Shown: positions 8,127-16,600, numbered from the stretch's first letter. The stretch: 64,000 bases of DNA from Actinoallomurus oryzae (GCF_039541955.1 NZ_BAABHF010000022.1:1-64000); one strand, 5' to 3'. Notes: generated by a model not told the origin, from the letters alone. Program-made: numbers and translations.

Positions 8127-8918
8127 ATGACCGGCGAGTCCGATCCGGTCCGGGTCCGCTGGGAGGTGTCCGACGGCGTCGCATACGTCGAGCTGAGCCG
8201 GCCCGAGGCCCGCAACGCCGTCGACCTCCCCATGTGCCGGCAGCTACGGGCCGCCTTCGAGGAGGTCGACGCCGACGACGATGTACGCATCGTACTGCTC
8301 TCCGCCCGGGGTCCGTCGTTCTGCGCCGGAGCCGACCTCAAGGAACGCACCGGCAAGGACGCCGGATGGGTCCGTCGCAGGCGCGTCGCCTCCTTCGCCG
8401 CGTACGCCGCCATCGAGCAGTGCCGCCGCCCGGTCGTCGCCCTCGTGCACGGCGCGGTCGTCGGCTCGGGGTGTGAGATCACGATGGCCGCCGACTTCGC
8501 CGTCGCGGCCGAGGGCACGACGTTTCGCTTCCCCGAGCCGCACTGGGGCACCGTGGGCGCGACGCAGCGGTTGCAGCGCGTGATCGGCAAGCGGCGGGCG
8601 AAGGAGCTGCTGTTCACGAACCGCCCGCTGCACGCCACCGAGGCGCTCGACCTCGGCCTCGTCTCGCGCCTGGTTCCCTCGGAGCGGCTCCGGGAGACCG
8701 GGGCGGAGATCGCGCGGACGATCGGTGAGGCGCCGCCGCTCGCGATCGCCCTGACCAAACGCGCCGTCGACCTGGGTGGCGAGACCGATCTCGACCGCGG
8801 CATCCGGATCGAGATGGCGGCCATCGAGCAGTGCCTCGCCGACGATGGCTGGCGCGACGGCGTCGACCGGTTCACGCGGCGGGAGCGAGGCACCGACAAC
8901 CCGGCCGAGGAGGGCTGA
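8127..8918 (+). CDS. Enoyl-CoA hydratase
   Basis: 263-residue crotonase. The ATG at 8127 lies two bases after the CaiB stop. SRPEARNAVD, FCAGADLKER and HGAVVGSGCEITMAAD are present; both catalytic glutamates are in place (GSGCE and RFPEPHWG), unlike the crotonase at 6102, so real hydratase activity is expected. It carries the typical C-terminal helical lid with AAIEQCLADDGWRDGVDRF. The two different crotonases in one operon suggest two successive steps on an unsaturated or hydroxy acyl-CoA. Its stop overlaps the next ATG (TGATG). Confidence 0.9.
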   Translation: MTGESDPVRVRWEVSDGVAYVELSRPEARNAVDLPMCRQLRAAFEEVDADDDVRIVLLSARGPSFCAGADLKERTGKDAGWVRRRRVASFAAYAAIEQCRRPVVALVHGAVVGSGCEITMAADFAVAAEGTTFRFPEPHWGTVGATQRLQRVIGKRRAKELLFTNRPLHATEALDLGLVSRLVPSERLRETGAEIARTIGEAPPLAIALTKRAVDLGGETDLDRGIRIEMAAIEQCLADDGWRDGVDRFTRRERGTDNPAEEG

Positions 8919-10537
8919 TGGATCTCAGGACCGCATGTCCGCTCACCGCCCACGAGGCCCTCGACCGTGCCGCGATGCTCGCGCCGGACGTCGAGGCCGT
9001 GGTCACCGCGGAGGAGCGGATGACCTACCGCGACCTGGCCCGCGAGGTGGCCCGCGTACGGGCGGCGCTGGCCAGGGCCGGGATCGGGCGGGGAGACCGG
9101 GTCGGCATCTGCGCCGGCAACGGACCTCGCTGGGTCGCGCTCTTCGTCGCGATCGGCTCGGTCGGCGCCGTCGCGGTGCCGGTCAACACCCGGTTCACGG
9201 CCGACGAGGTGCACTACACCCTGGCCCACGCCCGCGTCTCCACGCTCTTCGTCGCCGACCGCGTCCTTCGCGTCGACTTCATCGCCATGCTGCGCACGCT
9301 CGGTTTCGGCGGCGACGCGTCGGTCTGCGCGGCGCTGCCCGACCTCACGTCGGTCGTCGTGCTCGGCGACGACGCCCCCGGCTGGGCCACGTCGTGGCCG
9401 GACTTCCTCGGCGCCGCGGACGCCGACGTGCCACCCAGCGGGACGCCGGACGACGTCCTGCTGGTGCAGTACACCTCCGGCACCACGTCCCGGCCCAAGG
9501 GCGTGCTGCTCACCCACCGCGGGATGTGCGCCGACGCCTTCTTCTCCGGCGCGCGTCTCGGCCTGCGGACGGGCGACCGCTTCCACAGCGCGCGCCCGTT
9601 CTTCCACGTCGCCGCGACCACCTTGTCGATCCTCGCGTCGATCCAGCACGCCGCGACGCTGGTGACGATGCCCCGCTTCGAGCCCGCGGAGGCCCTGCGC
9701 CTGCTGGAGGCCGAGCGCTGTACGCACTTCTCCGGCAACGACACCATCGCACTGATGCTGCTCAACCACCCCGACCGCACGCGGCGTACGCTGCACCTGC
9801 GCGGTGCCTGGGTCGCGGCCTCCCCCACGGTCATCCGACGTGTCATCGACGAGCTCGGGGCCAAGGAGTGCGTCGCGGGCTACGGCCTGTCGGAGGCCTC
9901 GCCGAACGTCGCCCAGTCGTGCTGGTGGGAACCCGAGGAGGTGCGGGCCTCGGGCGCGATGCGCGTCGAACCCGGCGTCGAGGTGCGCATCCGGGCCCTG
10001 GACGACGGCCACGACTGCGGGCCCGGCGAGCCCGGCTCCATCCTCGTCCGCGGCTGGAACGTGATGCGCGGCTACCTCGACGCCCCCGAGCAGACCGCCG
10101 CCGCCATTGATGGTGACGGCTGGCTGTCCACCGGCGACATCGGCACCCTTGACACGACCGGGCGCCTGCACTTCGTCGGACGTACGAAGGACATCATCAG
10201 AGTGGGCGGGGAGAACGTCGCGCCCGCCGACGTCGAGGACACCCTGCACCGCCATCCGCGCGTCCGCCAGGCCGCCGTCGTCGGCGTACCCGACGAGCGG
10301 CTGATCGAGGTGCCCTTCGCGTTCGTCGTGCTCACCGAGCCCGGAGCGGCGACGGAGCCGGAGCTGCTCGGCTGGGCCCGCGACCACATGGCCGGTTTCA
10401 AGGTCCCGCGCCACCTGCGCATCGTCGAGGGGTTCGAGCACATCGGCATGACCGCGAGCTCGAAGGTGCAGAAGACCCGGCTGGCCTCCCACGCTCGCAC
10501 GCTGCTCGAACAGCCGCGCCCCGGGGCCGGGACATGA
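8918..10537 (+). CDS. Acyl-CoA synthetase (AMP-binding, ANL superfamily)
   Basis: 539 residues, complete. It adenylates a carboxylic acid and transfers it to CoA. Core motifs: LVQYTSGTTSRPKGV (phosphate loop), GYGLSEASP, DGWLSTGDIG, GRTKDIIRVGGENV (hinge) and SSKVQKTRL with the catalytic lysine near the end. The ATG at 8918 overlaps the previous stop, which decides the start over a longer in-frame reading. Substrate is not visible; by context it is the same carboxylate imported by the MFS transporter. Probably the entry step of the pathway. Confidence 0.93.
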   Translation: MDLRTACPLTAHEALDRAAMLAPDVEAVVTAEERMTYRDLAREVARVRAALARAGIGRGDRVGICAGNGPRWVALFVAIGSVGAVAVPVNTRFTADEVHYTLAHARVSTLFVADRVLRVDFIAMLRTLGFGGDASVCAALPDLTSVVVLGDDAPGWATSWPDFLGAADADVPPSGTPDDVLLVQYTSGTTSRPKGVLLTHRGMCADAFFSGARLGLRTGDRFHSARPFFHVAATTLSILASIQHAATLVTMPRFEPAEALRLLEAERCTHFSGNDTIALMLLNHPDRTRRTLHLRGAWVAASPTVIRRVIDELGAKECVAGYGLSEASPNVAQSCWWEPEEVRASGAMRVEPGVEVRIRALDDGHDCGPGEPGSILVRGWNVMRGYLDAPEQTAAAIDGDGWLSTGDIGTLDTTGRLHFVGRTKDIIRVGGENVAPADVEDTLHRHPRVRQAAVVGVPDERLIEVPFAFVVLTEPGAATEPELLGWARDHMAGFKVPRHLRIVEGFEHIGMTASSKVQKTRLASHARTLLEQPRPGAGT

Positions 10538-10601
10538 CCGGGCCGAACGGGGGAGCCGAAGACACGCCCCAGTGGTCACGCCCTCCGGTGAAGGGGGACT
10601 C

Positions 10602-11564
10602 ATGACCGTCATCCCCACGCCCATCACCCGGCTGCTCGGCATCGACCTGCCGATCGTGCAGGCGGGCATGTCCTGGGCCTCGTCCTGTTCCGCGCTCCCG
10701 CTCGCCGTCAGCCGGGCCGGCGGGCTCGGCGTCGTCGCGGCCGGTCCGATGCGGCCGGCCGACCTCGCCCGTACGCTGGACGAGATGGCCGCCGGCACCG
10801 ACCGGCCCTGGGCGGTGAACCTGCCGCTCTACCGGGCGGATGCCGACGAGGTGATCGAGCTGCTGCTCGAGCGCAGGCCTCCGGTGCTCATCGCGTCGCA
10901 AGGCGGACCACGCCGCTACCTGCGGCGTTTCCAGGACGCCGGCACGACCTGCCTGCACGTGGTCGCCGGCGCCGAGCACGCCCGCAAGGCCGTCGACGCC
11001 GGCGTGGACGGGCTCGTCGTCGTCGGCGCCGAGGCGGGAGGTCACCCGCCGCCGGCCATGGTGACCACGCAGGTGCTGGTGCGCGCCGTCGTGACGGCCG
11101 TTCCGGGCACGCCCGTCGTCGCCTCCGGCGGCATCGCGGACGGCGCGGGCCTGGCCGCGATGCTGGCCCTCGGCGCGGGCGGCGCCCAGTTCGGCACCCG
11201 GTTCCTCGCCAGCGAGGAGGCCACCGTCCATCCGGACTACAAGGCGGCCGTCCTCGCCGCCGGCGTCGACGACACTCGGACCGTCGGACACGGCCTCGGT
11301 GTCATCCGCGCGATCGCGAACGACTTCACCGCCCGCATGACCGCGCTGGAGACCTCCGCCGCCGACCTCGACGTCCGCCGCAAGGCGTTCCAGGCCTCGA
11401 CGCTGAAAGACGCCGCCCTGCACGGCGACGTCACCGGCGGCAAGGTCGAGGCCGGACAGTCCGCCGGGCTCATCGACGCGATCCTCCCGGCGGCCCGGAT
11501 CGTCGAGCGGATCGTCGCCGAGTACGCCGACGCGCGTGAGCGGCTCCTCCCACCGGCGACCTGA
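10602..11564 (+). CDS. Nitronate monooxygenase family (NPD-like) flavoprotein
   Basis: 320-residue FMN-binding TIM barrel. PIVQAGMSW (residues 14-22), AVSRAGGLGVVAAG and VDGLVVVGAEAGGHPPP (the GxEAGGH phosphate and catalytic-His motif) place it among 2-nitropropane-dioxygenase/enoyl-reductase-like proteins; IASGGIADG precedes the second phosphate loop. GAAGGGGG before the ATG at 10602 sets the start. Members oxidise propionate-3-nitronate or act as FMN enoyl reductases; in this CoA operon a reductase role is as likely as nitronate oxidation. Confidence 0.85.
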   Translation: MTVIPTPITRLLGIDLPIVQAGMSWASSCSALPLAVSRAGGLGVVAAGPMRPADLARTLDEMAAGTDRPWAVNLPLYRADADEVIELLLERRPPVLIASQGGPRRYLRRFQDAGTTCLHVVAGAEHARKAVDAGVDGLVVVGAEAGGHPPPAMVTTQVLVRAVVTAVPGTPVVASGGIADGAGLAAMLALGAGGAQFGTRFLASEEATVHPDYKAAVLAAGVDDTRTVGHGLGVIRAIANDFTARMTALETSAADLDVRRKAFQASTLKDAALHGDVTGGKVEAGQSAGLIDAILPAARIVERIVAEYADARERLLPPAT

Positions 11565-11639
11565 CGGAGCGCCGGGGCTCCCGGCGGCCTGTCGATCGCC
11601 CGCCTCGCGGACTCGCGAGTGGCAGGAAACCGTCGCCGG

Positions 11640-12236
11640 TCAGGACTCGCGGGCGCCGTACACGCGCAGGATGCCGTGGCGCAGCGCTTCCGCCGCCTGT
11701 GCGGTGGTCATGCGGCCGGCGGCGACCTCGCCGCCGGCCGCGTGGCCGAGCGCGATGGTCGCCGAGACCAGCCAGGCCGGGCTGAGGGCGCCGTCGAACT
11801 CACCGGCGGCCTGGCCTCGTCTGATCAGGCGCTCCAGCGGCGCGATGACCCCGGCGTGCTGACGGTCGGAGTCCGCCTTGTCGATGGCGGTCACCGACGG
11901 GTGCAGGAGCAGCGCGTACCGGTCGAAGAGCCGCCAGGCGACGTCGAGCCAGCGCAGGAGCGCCTCGGTGGCGGTGCCGCCGTCGACGTCGGCGGCCTCG
12001 AGGGCGGCGACGGCTTCGGCCGTGATGCGGTCGAGGACCGCGGCGACCAGCAACGGCCGGGACGGGTAGTGGGCGTACACGGTCTGGCGGGCGACGCCGG
12101 CCGCGGCGGCGATCTGTTCCACCTTCGCGTCCGGATGCCGGCCGAGCACCTGGACGGCGGCGTCGAGCACGGCGGCGGCGCTGCGCTCGGCGTCCGAACG
12201 CCGCCGGCGGCGCCGGCCTCCTGTTACCTCTGACAC
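11640..12236 (-). CDS. TetR family transcriptional regulator
   Basis: 198 residues. N-terminal HTH with VEQIAAAAGVARQTVYAHY (residues about 38-56) preceded by an arginine-rich tail (GGRRRRRRSD). C-terminal ligand domain is divergent, as usual. No Shine-Dalgarno is present; the GTG lies 9 bases after a TAGATT -10, so it is probably translated from a leaderless mRNA. It is divergent from the NTF2-like gene, and a 57-bp inverted repeat spans both promoters, so it likely represses itself and that gene. Confidence 0.88.
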   Translation of the reverse strand: MSEVTGGRRRRRRSDAERSAAAVLDAAVQVLGRHPDAKVEQIAAAAGVARQTVYAHYPSRPLLVAAVLDRITAEAVAALEAADVDGGTATEALLRWLDVAWRLFDRYALLLHPSVTAIDKADSDRQHAGVIAPLERLIRRGQAAGEFDGALSPAWLVSATIALGHAAGGEVAAGRMTTAQAAEALRHGILRVYGARES

Positions 12237-12284
12237 GGTTGTCCAATCTACCGCTGGGCGCTAACTTGGACACAGGTGTCAGAG
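12228..12284. promoter_or_regulatory. Symmetric divergent promoters and operator of TetR/NTF2-like pair
   Basis: Left arm CTCTGACACGGTTGTCCAA (12228-12246) and right arm TTGGACACAGGTGTCAGAG (12266-12284) pair at 16 of 19 positions. Rightward: TTGTCC (12239), 17 bases, TAACTT (12262-12267). Leftward: GTGTCC (12274), 17 bases, TAGATT (12251-12246). The two promoters are near mirror images, and each outer arm, GTGTCAGAG, is also the possible leaderless start of its transcript. Confidence 0.7.
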
Positions 12285-12308
12285 ATAACTCGAACTCAGG
12301 GGGAACAG

Positions 12309-12683
12309 ATGACGCCCCGTACCGATCTGACCGGCTATCTGGTCCGCTATCCCCGGGAGGCAGGGCTGGGCGACGAGGATCCGGCGGCTGTGCTCGACCG
12401 CTACCACACATCGGACTATGAGCTGGTCAACGACGGTGTGCTGTTGGACCGGAGGCGGCTGCTGGATCACATCCGCCCGGCCCGCAAACGGGCCGCCGGT
12501 CTCCGTGTCGAGGTCGAGCAGGCGTTGGTGGACGGCGACCAGGTCGCGGCCCGGTACCGGCTCGTCGCCGAGCTGCGCAAGGGCGGCACCATCACCACGG
12601 AGATCTACATGTTTGGAGAGCTGGCCGCCGACGGCAGGCTGCGCCGCGCCGTCCAGGCCACCCGGACGATCCGGCCCGAGTAG
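12309..12683 (+). CDS. NTF2-like/SnoaL-fold small protein
   Basis: 124 residues: an N-terminal helix pair (YLVRYPREAGLGDEDPAAVLDRYHT), then YELVNDGVLLDRRRLLDHI and four strands ending VQATRTIRPE, the layout of SnoaL-like NTF2-fold proteins that act as small-ligand enzymes or binding proteins. CAGGGGGAACAG precedes ATG 12309; an in-frame GTG at 12276, almost at the predicted transcription start, is an alternative leaderless start adding 11 residues. Divergent from and probably controlled by TetR at 11640. Specific function unknown. Confidence 0.75.
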   Translation: MTPRTDLTGYLVRYPREAGLGDEDPAAVLDRYHTSDYELVNDGVLLDRRRLLDHIRPARKRAAGLRVEVEQALVDGDQVAARYRLVAELRKGGTITTEIYMFGELAADGRLRRAVQATRTIRPE

Positions 12684-12748
12684 TTCCGCCGGTCCATCGA
12701 ACGTGAGGGCGTCCGTCCGCAGGGCCGCCTGACCTGCCACGATGGCGT

Positions 12749-12775
12749 TGTCACATTCGCGGATCCTCTATCGTC
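12749..12775 (+). promoter_or_regulatory. ECF41-type promoter upstream of its own sigma-factor gene
   Basis: TGTCACA (12749-12755), exactly 16 bases, then CGTC (12772-12775). This matches the promoter motif described for ECF41 sigma factors (TGTCACA/CGTC). Eight bases after CGTC comes GTG 12784, which would make the mRNA leaderless. It lies inside a longer possible reading frame from ATG 12742 and thus argues against that start. Confidence 0.75.
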
Positions 12776-12783
12776 CCCTTTTC

Positions 12784-13710
12784 GTGAACGACGATGACGA
12801 CGCGGCGAGGGAGTTCGAGGCTCTGCGCGGCCGGTTGGTCGCGGTGGCCTACGGGCTGCTGGGCAGCGTCGACGAGGCCGAGGACGCCGTCCAGGAGAGC
12901 TGGCTGCGGCTCTGCCGCGTCGACCGGAGCGAGATCGACGACCTGACCGGCTGGCTGATCGTCACCGTGGCCCGCATCGCGCGCGACGCGCTGCGGTCGG
13001 CGCGTCACCGCCGCGAGGAGTACGTCGGGCCCTGGCTGCCCGAACCCCTGGTCGGCGTCGGCGACCCTCGGGCCGGTGCCGCCGACCCGGCCGACCGCGT
13101 CACGCTGGACGAGTCGCTCAGCATGGCCCTGATGGTGGTGCTGGAGGCGCTCAGCCCGGCCGAACGGACCGCGTTCGTGTTGCACGAGGTGTTCGGGATG
13201 CCGTTCGCCGACGTCGGACGGGTCGTGGGCCGCAGCCCCGCGGCCTGCCGCCAGCTCGCGGCGCGGGCCCGGCGGCGAGTCGAGGCGGGTGCGCCGCGGT
13301 TCGCGGTGTCGCCGGGCGAGCGGCGTCGGGTGACCGACGCGTTCGCCGACGCCTGCGGAAACGGGAACGTCCGCGCCCTGCTGGACGTGCTGGACGGCGG
13401 TGTCGTCCTGCGCAGCGACGGCGGCGGAGTCGTCCGGGCCGCGCGCAGGCCCGTTCGCGGCGCGGACCGGGTCGCCCGCTACCTGGCGGGCGTCATCCGC
13501 CGCAGAGGTGTCCGCACGATGATCCCCACGACCGTCAACGGTGAGCCGGGCCTGCTCTGGCTGCTCGACGGCGCGCTGGACGCCGTGGTGACGATCACCG
13601 TGGCGAACGGACGCGTCACCGCGGTCGACATCGTCCGCAACCCCGGCAAGCTCGCCCGGGTGCGCCGCCAGACCGCTCCCCCCACGCGGAGCCGGAACCG
13701 AGAGGAATGA
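12784..13710 (+). CDS. sigJ: ECF sigma factor, ECF41 group, with SnoaL-like C-terminal extension
   Basis: 308 residues from GTG 12784. Region 2 (FEALRGRLVAVAYGLLGSVDEAEDAVQ, in two helices) and region 4 (LSPAERTAFVLHEVFGMPF with PADVGRVVGRSPAACRQLAARAR) are followed by about 110 residues of NTF2-like domain. The extension carries SDGGG and, near the end, NPGKL, the counterparts of the DGGG(G/K) and NPDKL motifs that let ECF41 factors control themselves without an anti-sigma factor. The 4-nt-overlapping oxidoreductase is the expected ECF41 partner type. The symbol is by analogy to mycobacterial SigJ; ECF41 assignment is firmer. Confidence 0.88.
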   Translation: MNDDDDAAREFEALRGRLVAVAYGLLGSVDEAEDAVQESWLRLCRVDRSEIDDLTGWLIVTVARIARDALRSARHRREEYVGPWLPEPLVGVGDPRAGAADPADRVTLDESLSMALMVVLEALSPAERTAFVLHEVFGMPFADVGRVVGRSPAACRQLAARARRRVEAGAPRFAVSPGERRRVTDAFADACGNGNVRALLDVLDGGVVLRSDGGGVVRAARRPVRGADRVARYLAGVIRRRGVRTMIPTTVNGEPGLLWLLDGALDAVVTITVANGRVTAVDIVRNPGKLARVRRQTAPPTRSRNREE

Positions 13711-13712
13711 TC

Positions 13713-14936
13713 ATGTCTGACATCGTGATCCTGGGCGGTGGGTTCGCCGCCGTCTGGAGCGCCGCCGCCGCGGCCCGGCTGCTGCGGCAGCAGGGTGCGG
13801 ACCGTACGGTCACCCTCATCGCCCCGGGCGACGACCTGGTGATCCGCCCTCGCCTCTACGAGGCCGACCCCGCGACGATGCGGGTCCCGCTCGACGACGT
13901 CCTGAAGCCCATCGGAGTGGAGCGTTCGGCGGGCACGGCCACCGCCGTCGACACCGAGCGGCGGCGGGTGACCGTCCAGGGCCGCGACGGCGACGTCTCC
14001 GAGCGGTCGTACGAACGGCTCGTTCTGGCGACCGGCAGCCACCTCGTCCGGCCGGACCGGCTGCCCGGGGCCGAGCGCCTGCACGACGTCGACACCATCG
14101 AGGCCGCCGCGGCGCTGGACGAACACCTGCACGCTCTTCCCGCGGGACCGGCCGACGGCCGCTTCACCGCGGTGGTCGTCGGCGCCGGGTTCACCGGCCT
14201 GGAGATCGCGACCGAGCTCGTGGGCCGCCTGCGCGCGGTCGCGGCGCCCCACGGCGCCGAGGACCAGGTCCGCGTCGTCCTGGTGGAACGCGCCGACGCT
14301 CTGGGCCCCGAACTCGGCCCCGGCCCGCGCCCCGCCATCACCGCCGCCCTGGACGAACTGGGCGTCGAACGCCGGCTCGGCACGTCTCTCTCCGCCGTCA
14401 CCGAGCAGGGCGCCGAGCTGAGCGACGGCGTCACCATCCCCGCCCGGACGGTCGTGTGGACGGCCGGCGTGCGCGCCAGCCGGCTCACCGAAGACGTGCC
14501 CGCCGAACGCGACGATCTCGGCCGCCTGCTCACCGACCGTTTCCTGCGGGTGCCCGGCGTGCCCGGTGTCTACGCGGCCGGGGACACCGCCGCCGCCGAG
14601 ACCGAGGGCGACCACCGGACGATGCCCAGCTGCCAGCACGCGCTCCCGCTCGGACGCTTCGCCGGTCACAACGTGGCCGCCGACCTGCTGGGCCTGCCGC
14701 CGGTTCCCTTCGCCCCCGACCCGTACGTCACCTGCCTCGACCTCGGCTCCGCCGGCGCGGTCTTCACCACCGGCTGGGATCGCCGGGTCCAGTGGACCGG
14801 TGAGACGGCCAAGGCCCGCAAGCGTACGGTGAACGAGGACTGGATCTACCCGCCGACCAATGACGCCGACGAGATCCTGCGCCGCGCCGACTACCGGGTC
14901 TCGACCCGCCGTCCCGTCAAGGCCGGACCGGCTTGA
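13713..14936 (+). CDS. FAD-dependent pyridine-nucleotide oxidoreductase (NDH-2-like)
   Basis: 407 residues with two dinucleotide folds: ILGGGFAAVWSA (FAD, residues 4-15) and VVVGAGFTGLEIATEL (NADH, about 155-170), and GVYAAGDTA near residue 290. The layout fits type II NADH dehydrogenases and related reductases; no C-terminal membrane helix is evident. GAGAGG lies seven bases before ATG 13713; ATG 13707 overlaps the sigma-factor stop and is the alternative. As an oxidoreductase directly behind an ECF41 gene it is likely the sigma factor's target, serving redox or stress defence. Confidence 0.88.
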   Translation: MSDIVILGGGFAAVWSAAAAARLLRQQGADRTVTLIAPGDDLVIRPRLYEADPATMRVPLDDVLKPIGVERSAGTATAVDTERRRVTVQGRDGDVSERSYERLVLATGSHLVRPDRLPGAERLHDVDTIEAAAALDEHLHALPAGPADGRFTAVVVGAGFTGLEIATELVGRLRAVAAPHGAEDQVRVVLVERADALGPELGPGPRPAITAALDELGVERRLGTSLSAVTEQGAELSDGVTIPARTVVWTAGVRASRLTEDVPAERDDLGRLLTDRFLRVPGVPGVYAAGDTAAAETEGDHRTMPSCQHALPLGRFAGHNVAADLLGLPPVPFAPDPYVTCLDLGSAGAVFTTGWDRRVQWTGETAKARKRTVNEDWIYPPTNDADEILRRADYRVSTRRPVKAGPA

Positions 14937-15828
14937 TCGCCACGCCGGCGAAGGCGCCCGCCTGGGCGGGCGCCAGGGCGGCGTCGTGGAGGTTCCCGTC
15001 CGGGCGCCACTCCGAGACCGGGACGACGCCCGGCTCGACCAGGTCCCAGCCGGCGAAGAACTCCTCGGTGCGTTCCCGCGGACGGGCGGTCAGGCTCACG
15101 CCGGCGCCGGTGTAGCCGCCCACCACGGCCCGGGACGTCTCCGGGTCGTCCACCAGGTCGGCGGTGGCGTGCGACAGGATCATCACGCTGCCGGGCGGCA
15201 GGGCGGCCTTGTAGCGTTCGAGGATCTCCCCGGGCCCGTCCTCGTCGGGGATGAAGTGCAGCAGTGCGACGGTGAGCAGGGCCACCGGACGGGTGAAGTC
15301 GATGAGGCCGGCCGTCTCGGGCGCGGACAGGATCCGCCGGTGGTCCCGGAAGTCGGCGTCCAGGTAGGCGGTACGGCCCTCGGGAGTGCCCTGGAGCAGG
15401 GCACGCGCGTGCGCCAGCACGATCGGATCGTTGTCCACGTAGACGACGCGCGAGTCGGCGGCCACCGACTGGGCGACCTCGTGGGTGTTGTCGGCCGCCG
15501 GGATGCCCGTGCCGATGTCCAGGTACTGGCGGATGCCCAGGTTCGCCGCGAACCGCACCGCGCGCCCCAGGAAACGGCGGTTGGCCTGGGCGCCGACGGC
15601 CAGACCGGGAAAGATCTCCAGCATCTTGGCGGCGGCCTCCCGGTCGGCCGCGAAGTTGTCCTTGCCGCCCAGGAAGTAGTCGTACAGGCGCGCCGCGTGC
15701 GGCACATCGGTTCGCAGGTCGAGTGACGGCCGGTGCTGATCCCCTCGTACGTCCGCCCACGCCGCCGATGAGCTCCCGGGCGCCGCGCTCGCCGGCGGCT
15801 GCTCCGATCCGGGATCCGCTTCCGTCAC
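14917..15828 (-). CDS. SAM-dependent methyltransferase, Methyltransf_19 (DUF574) family
   Basis: 303 residues. LDLRTDVPHAARLYDYFLGGKDNF is the family's hallmark opening (residues about 35-58), followed by YLDIGTGIPAADNTHEVAQ (SAM loop), VVYVDNDPIVLAHARALL and ALLTVALLHFIPDED. These proteins are abundant in actinomycetes, and substrates are unknown for nearly all. A proline/alanine-rich tail of 30 residues precedes the domain. Its 3' end overlaps the convergent oxidoreductase gene by 20 bp. No partner gene is evident. Confidence 0.92.
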   Translation of the reverse strand: MTEADPGSEQPPASAAPGSSSAAWADVRGDQHRPSLDLRTDVPHAARLYDYFLGGKDNFAADREAAAKMLEIFPGLAVGAQANRRFLGRAVRFAANLGIRQYLDIGTGIPAADNTHEVAQSVAADSRVVYVDNDPIVLAHARALLQGTPEGRTAYLDADFRDHRRILSAPETAGLIDFTRPVALLTVALLHFIPDEDGPGEILERYKAALPPGSVMILSHATADLVDDPETSRAVVGGYTGAGVSLTARPRERTEEFFAGWDLVEPGVVPVSEWRPDGNLHDAALAPAQAGAFAGVAIKPVRP

Positions 15829-15957
15829 CAGAACCCACTCACTTCCCCATAGCGGGACGCATTCGCCGTATCGCGCGAATGCTACCGCTGTCCGGGGCCC
15901 GGAAGCCTGCGGGTCCGCGCCCCTGGGGGGTGCGGACCGGCGGCTCGCGGCTGGAGG

Positions 15958-16161
15958 TCAGGCGGGGACGATGTTCTCCGCCTGGGGGCCCTTCTGACCC
16001 TGCGTGATGTCGAACGTGACCTTCTGCCCCTCGTGGAGCTCGCGGTAGCCCTGCGTCATGATGTTCGACTGGTGGGCGAAAACGTCGGCGCCGCCGTCGT
16101 CGGGCTCGATGAAGCCGAAGCCCTTCGTCGCGTTGAACCACTTCACGGTGCCAGTGCTCAT
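15958..16161 (-). CDS. Cold-shock protein (CspA family)
   Basis: 67-residue single OB fold. RNP-1 (KGFGFIEPD) and RNP-2 (DVFAHQSNI) are intact, so it binds single-stranded RNA/DNA as an RNA chaperone. ATG 16161 follows an AGAAAGAAGAAG stretch serving as ribosome site; an in-frame upstream extension has no family support. Its upstream leader is unusual: five 10-nt repeats and a hairpin with a U-rich tail (see neighbouring entries), suggesting post-transcriptional control. Confidence 0.97.
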   Translation of the reverse strand: MSTGTVKWFNATKGFGFIEPDDGGADVFAHQSNIMTQGYRELHEGQKVTFDITQGQKGPQAENIVPA

Positions 16162-16230
16162 GATCTTCTTCTTTCTGGGGTGATGACGGAGCGCGCGCCT
16201 TACGGGCTCCTGTCGCTGCGATGACCCGGA

Positions 16231-16280
16231 TCCGGGAAGGTCCGGAAACGTCCGGGAAGGTCCGGGAAGGCCCGGAAAAA
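16231..16280. repeat. Five 10-nt tandem repeats in the csp leader/promoter region
   Basis: Consecutive decamers tccgggaagg, tccggaaacg, tccgggaagg, tccgggaagg, cccggaaaaa. They lie 70-119 bases upstream of the csp ATG. Period ten places each unit on the same face of the helix, if acting as DNA; in RNA they would give a run of CCUUCCCGGA units. Confidence 0.8.
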
Positions 16281-16287
16281 CGAAAAT

Positions 16288-16315
16288 GCGCCTGAAGGTC
16301 AGAGCCTGCAGGCGC
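16288..16315 (-). terminator. Hairpin with T-rich tail upstream of csp (attenuator-like)
   Basis: On the minus strand: GCGCCTG, 14-base loop, CAGGCGC, followed immediately by ATTTTCGTTTTTCC. This is the form of an intrinsic terminator, but no leftward gene ends here; the next plus-strand gene starts at 16601. If csp transcription begins upstream of 16320 the element would act as an attenuator in its leader. Otherwise it could simply insulate csp. Confidence 0.45.
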
Positions 16316-16600
16316 ACCAATGTCTAGGGAACCACAACTGCAACTAGCAGGCACGCTATCACACGGAGTATGCGCCCCCACCGGATCGACCTGCGGACAT
16401 CGGACCTGATCCGGGCGGGAACTCGGGGACGCGGTGTGCCGTTGTGCCCGTTGGCGGAGGCCGAGTCCTGGTACGAGCGTGCCGGCTCCGGTCGCCGGAT
16501 TGTTCGTTCTCCCAGGGTTGAGGTCTGCCTTCGGCGGCGGATGGTCGCAGCAGCGCGCGATGGCGCTGCGGTCCGCACCTGCTTCCCCGAAGGAGTGTCG

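Noticed and set aside
8078..10798. 906-codon leftward open frame
   Set aside because: Antisense to crotonase and acyl-CoA synthetase genes; no recognisable domain.
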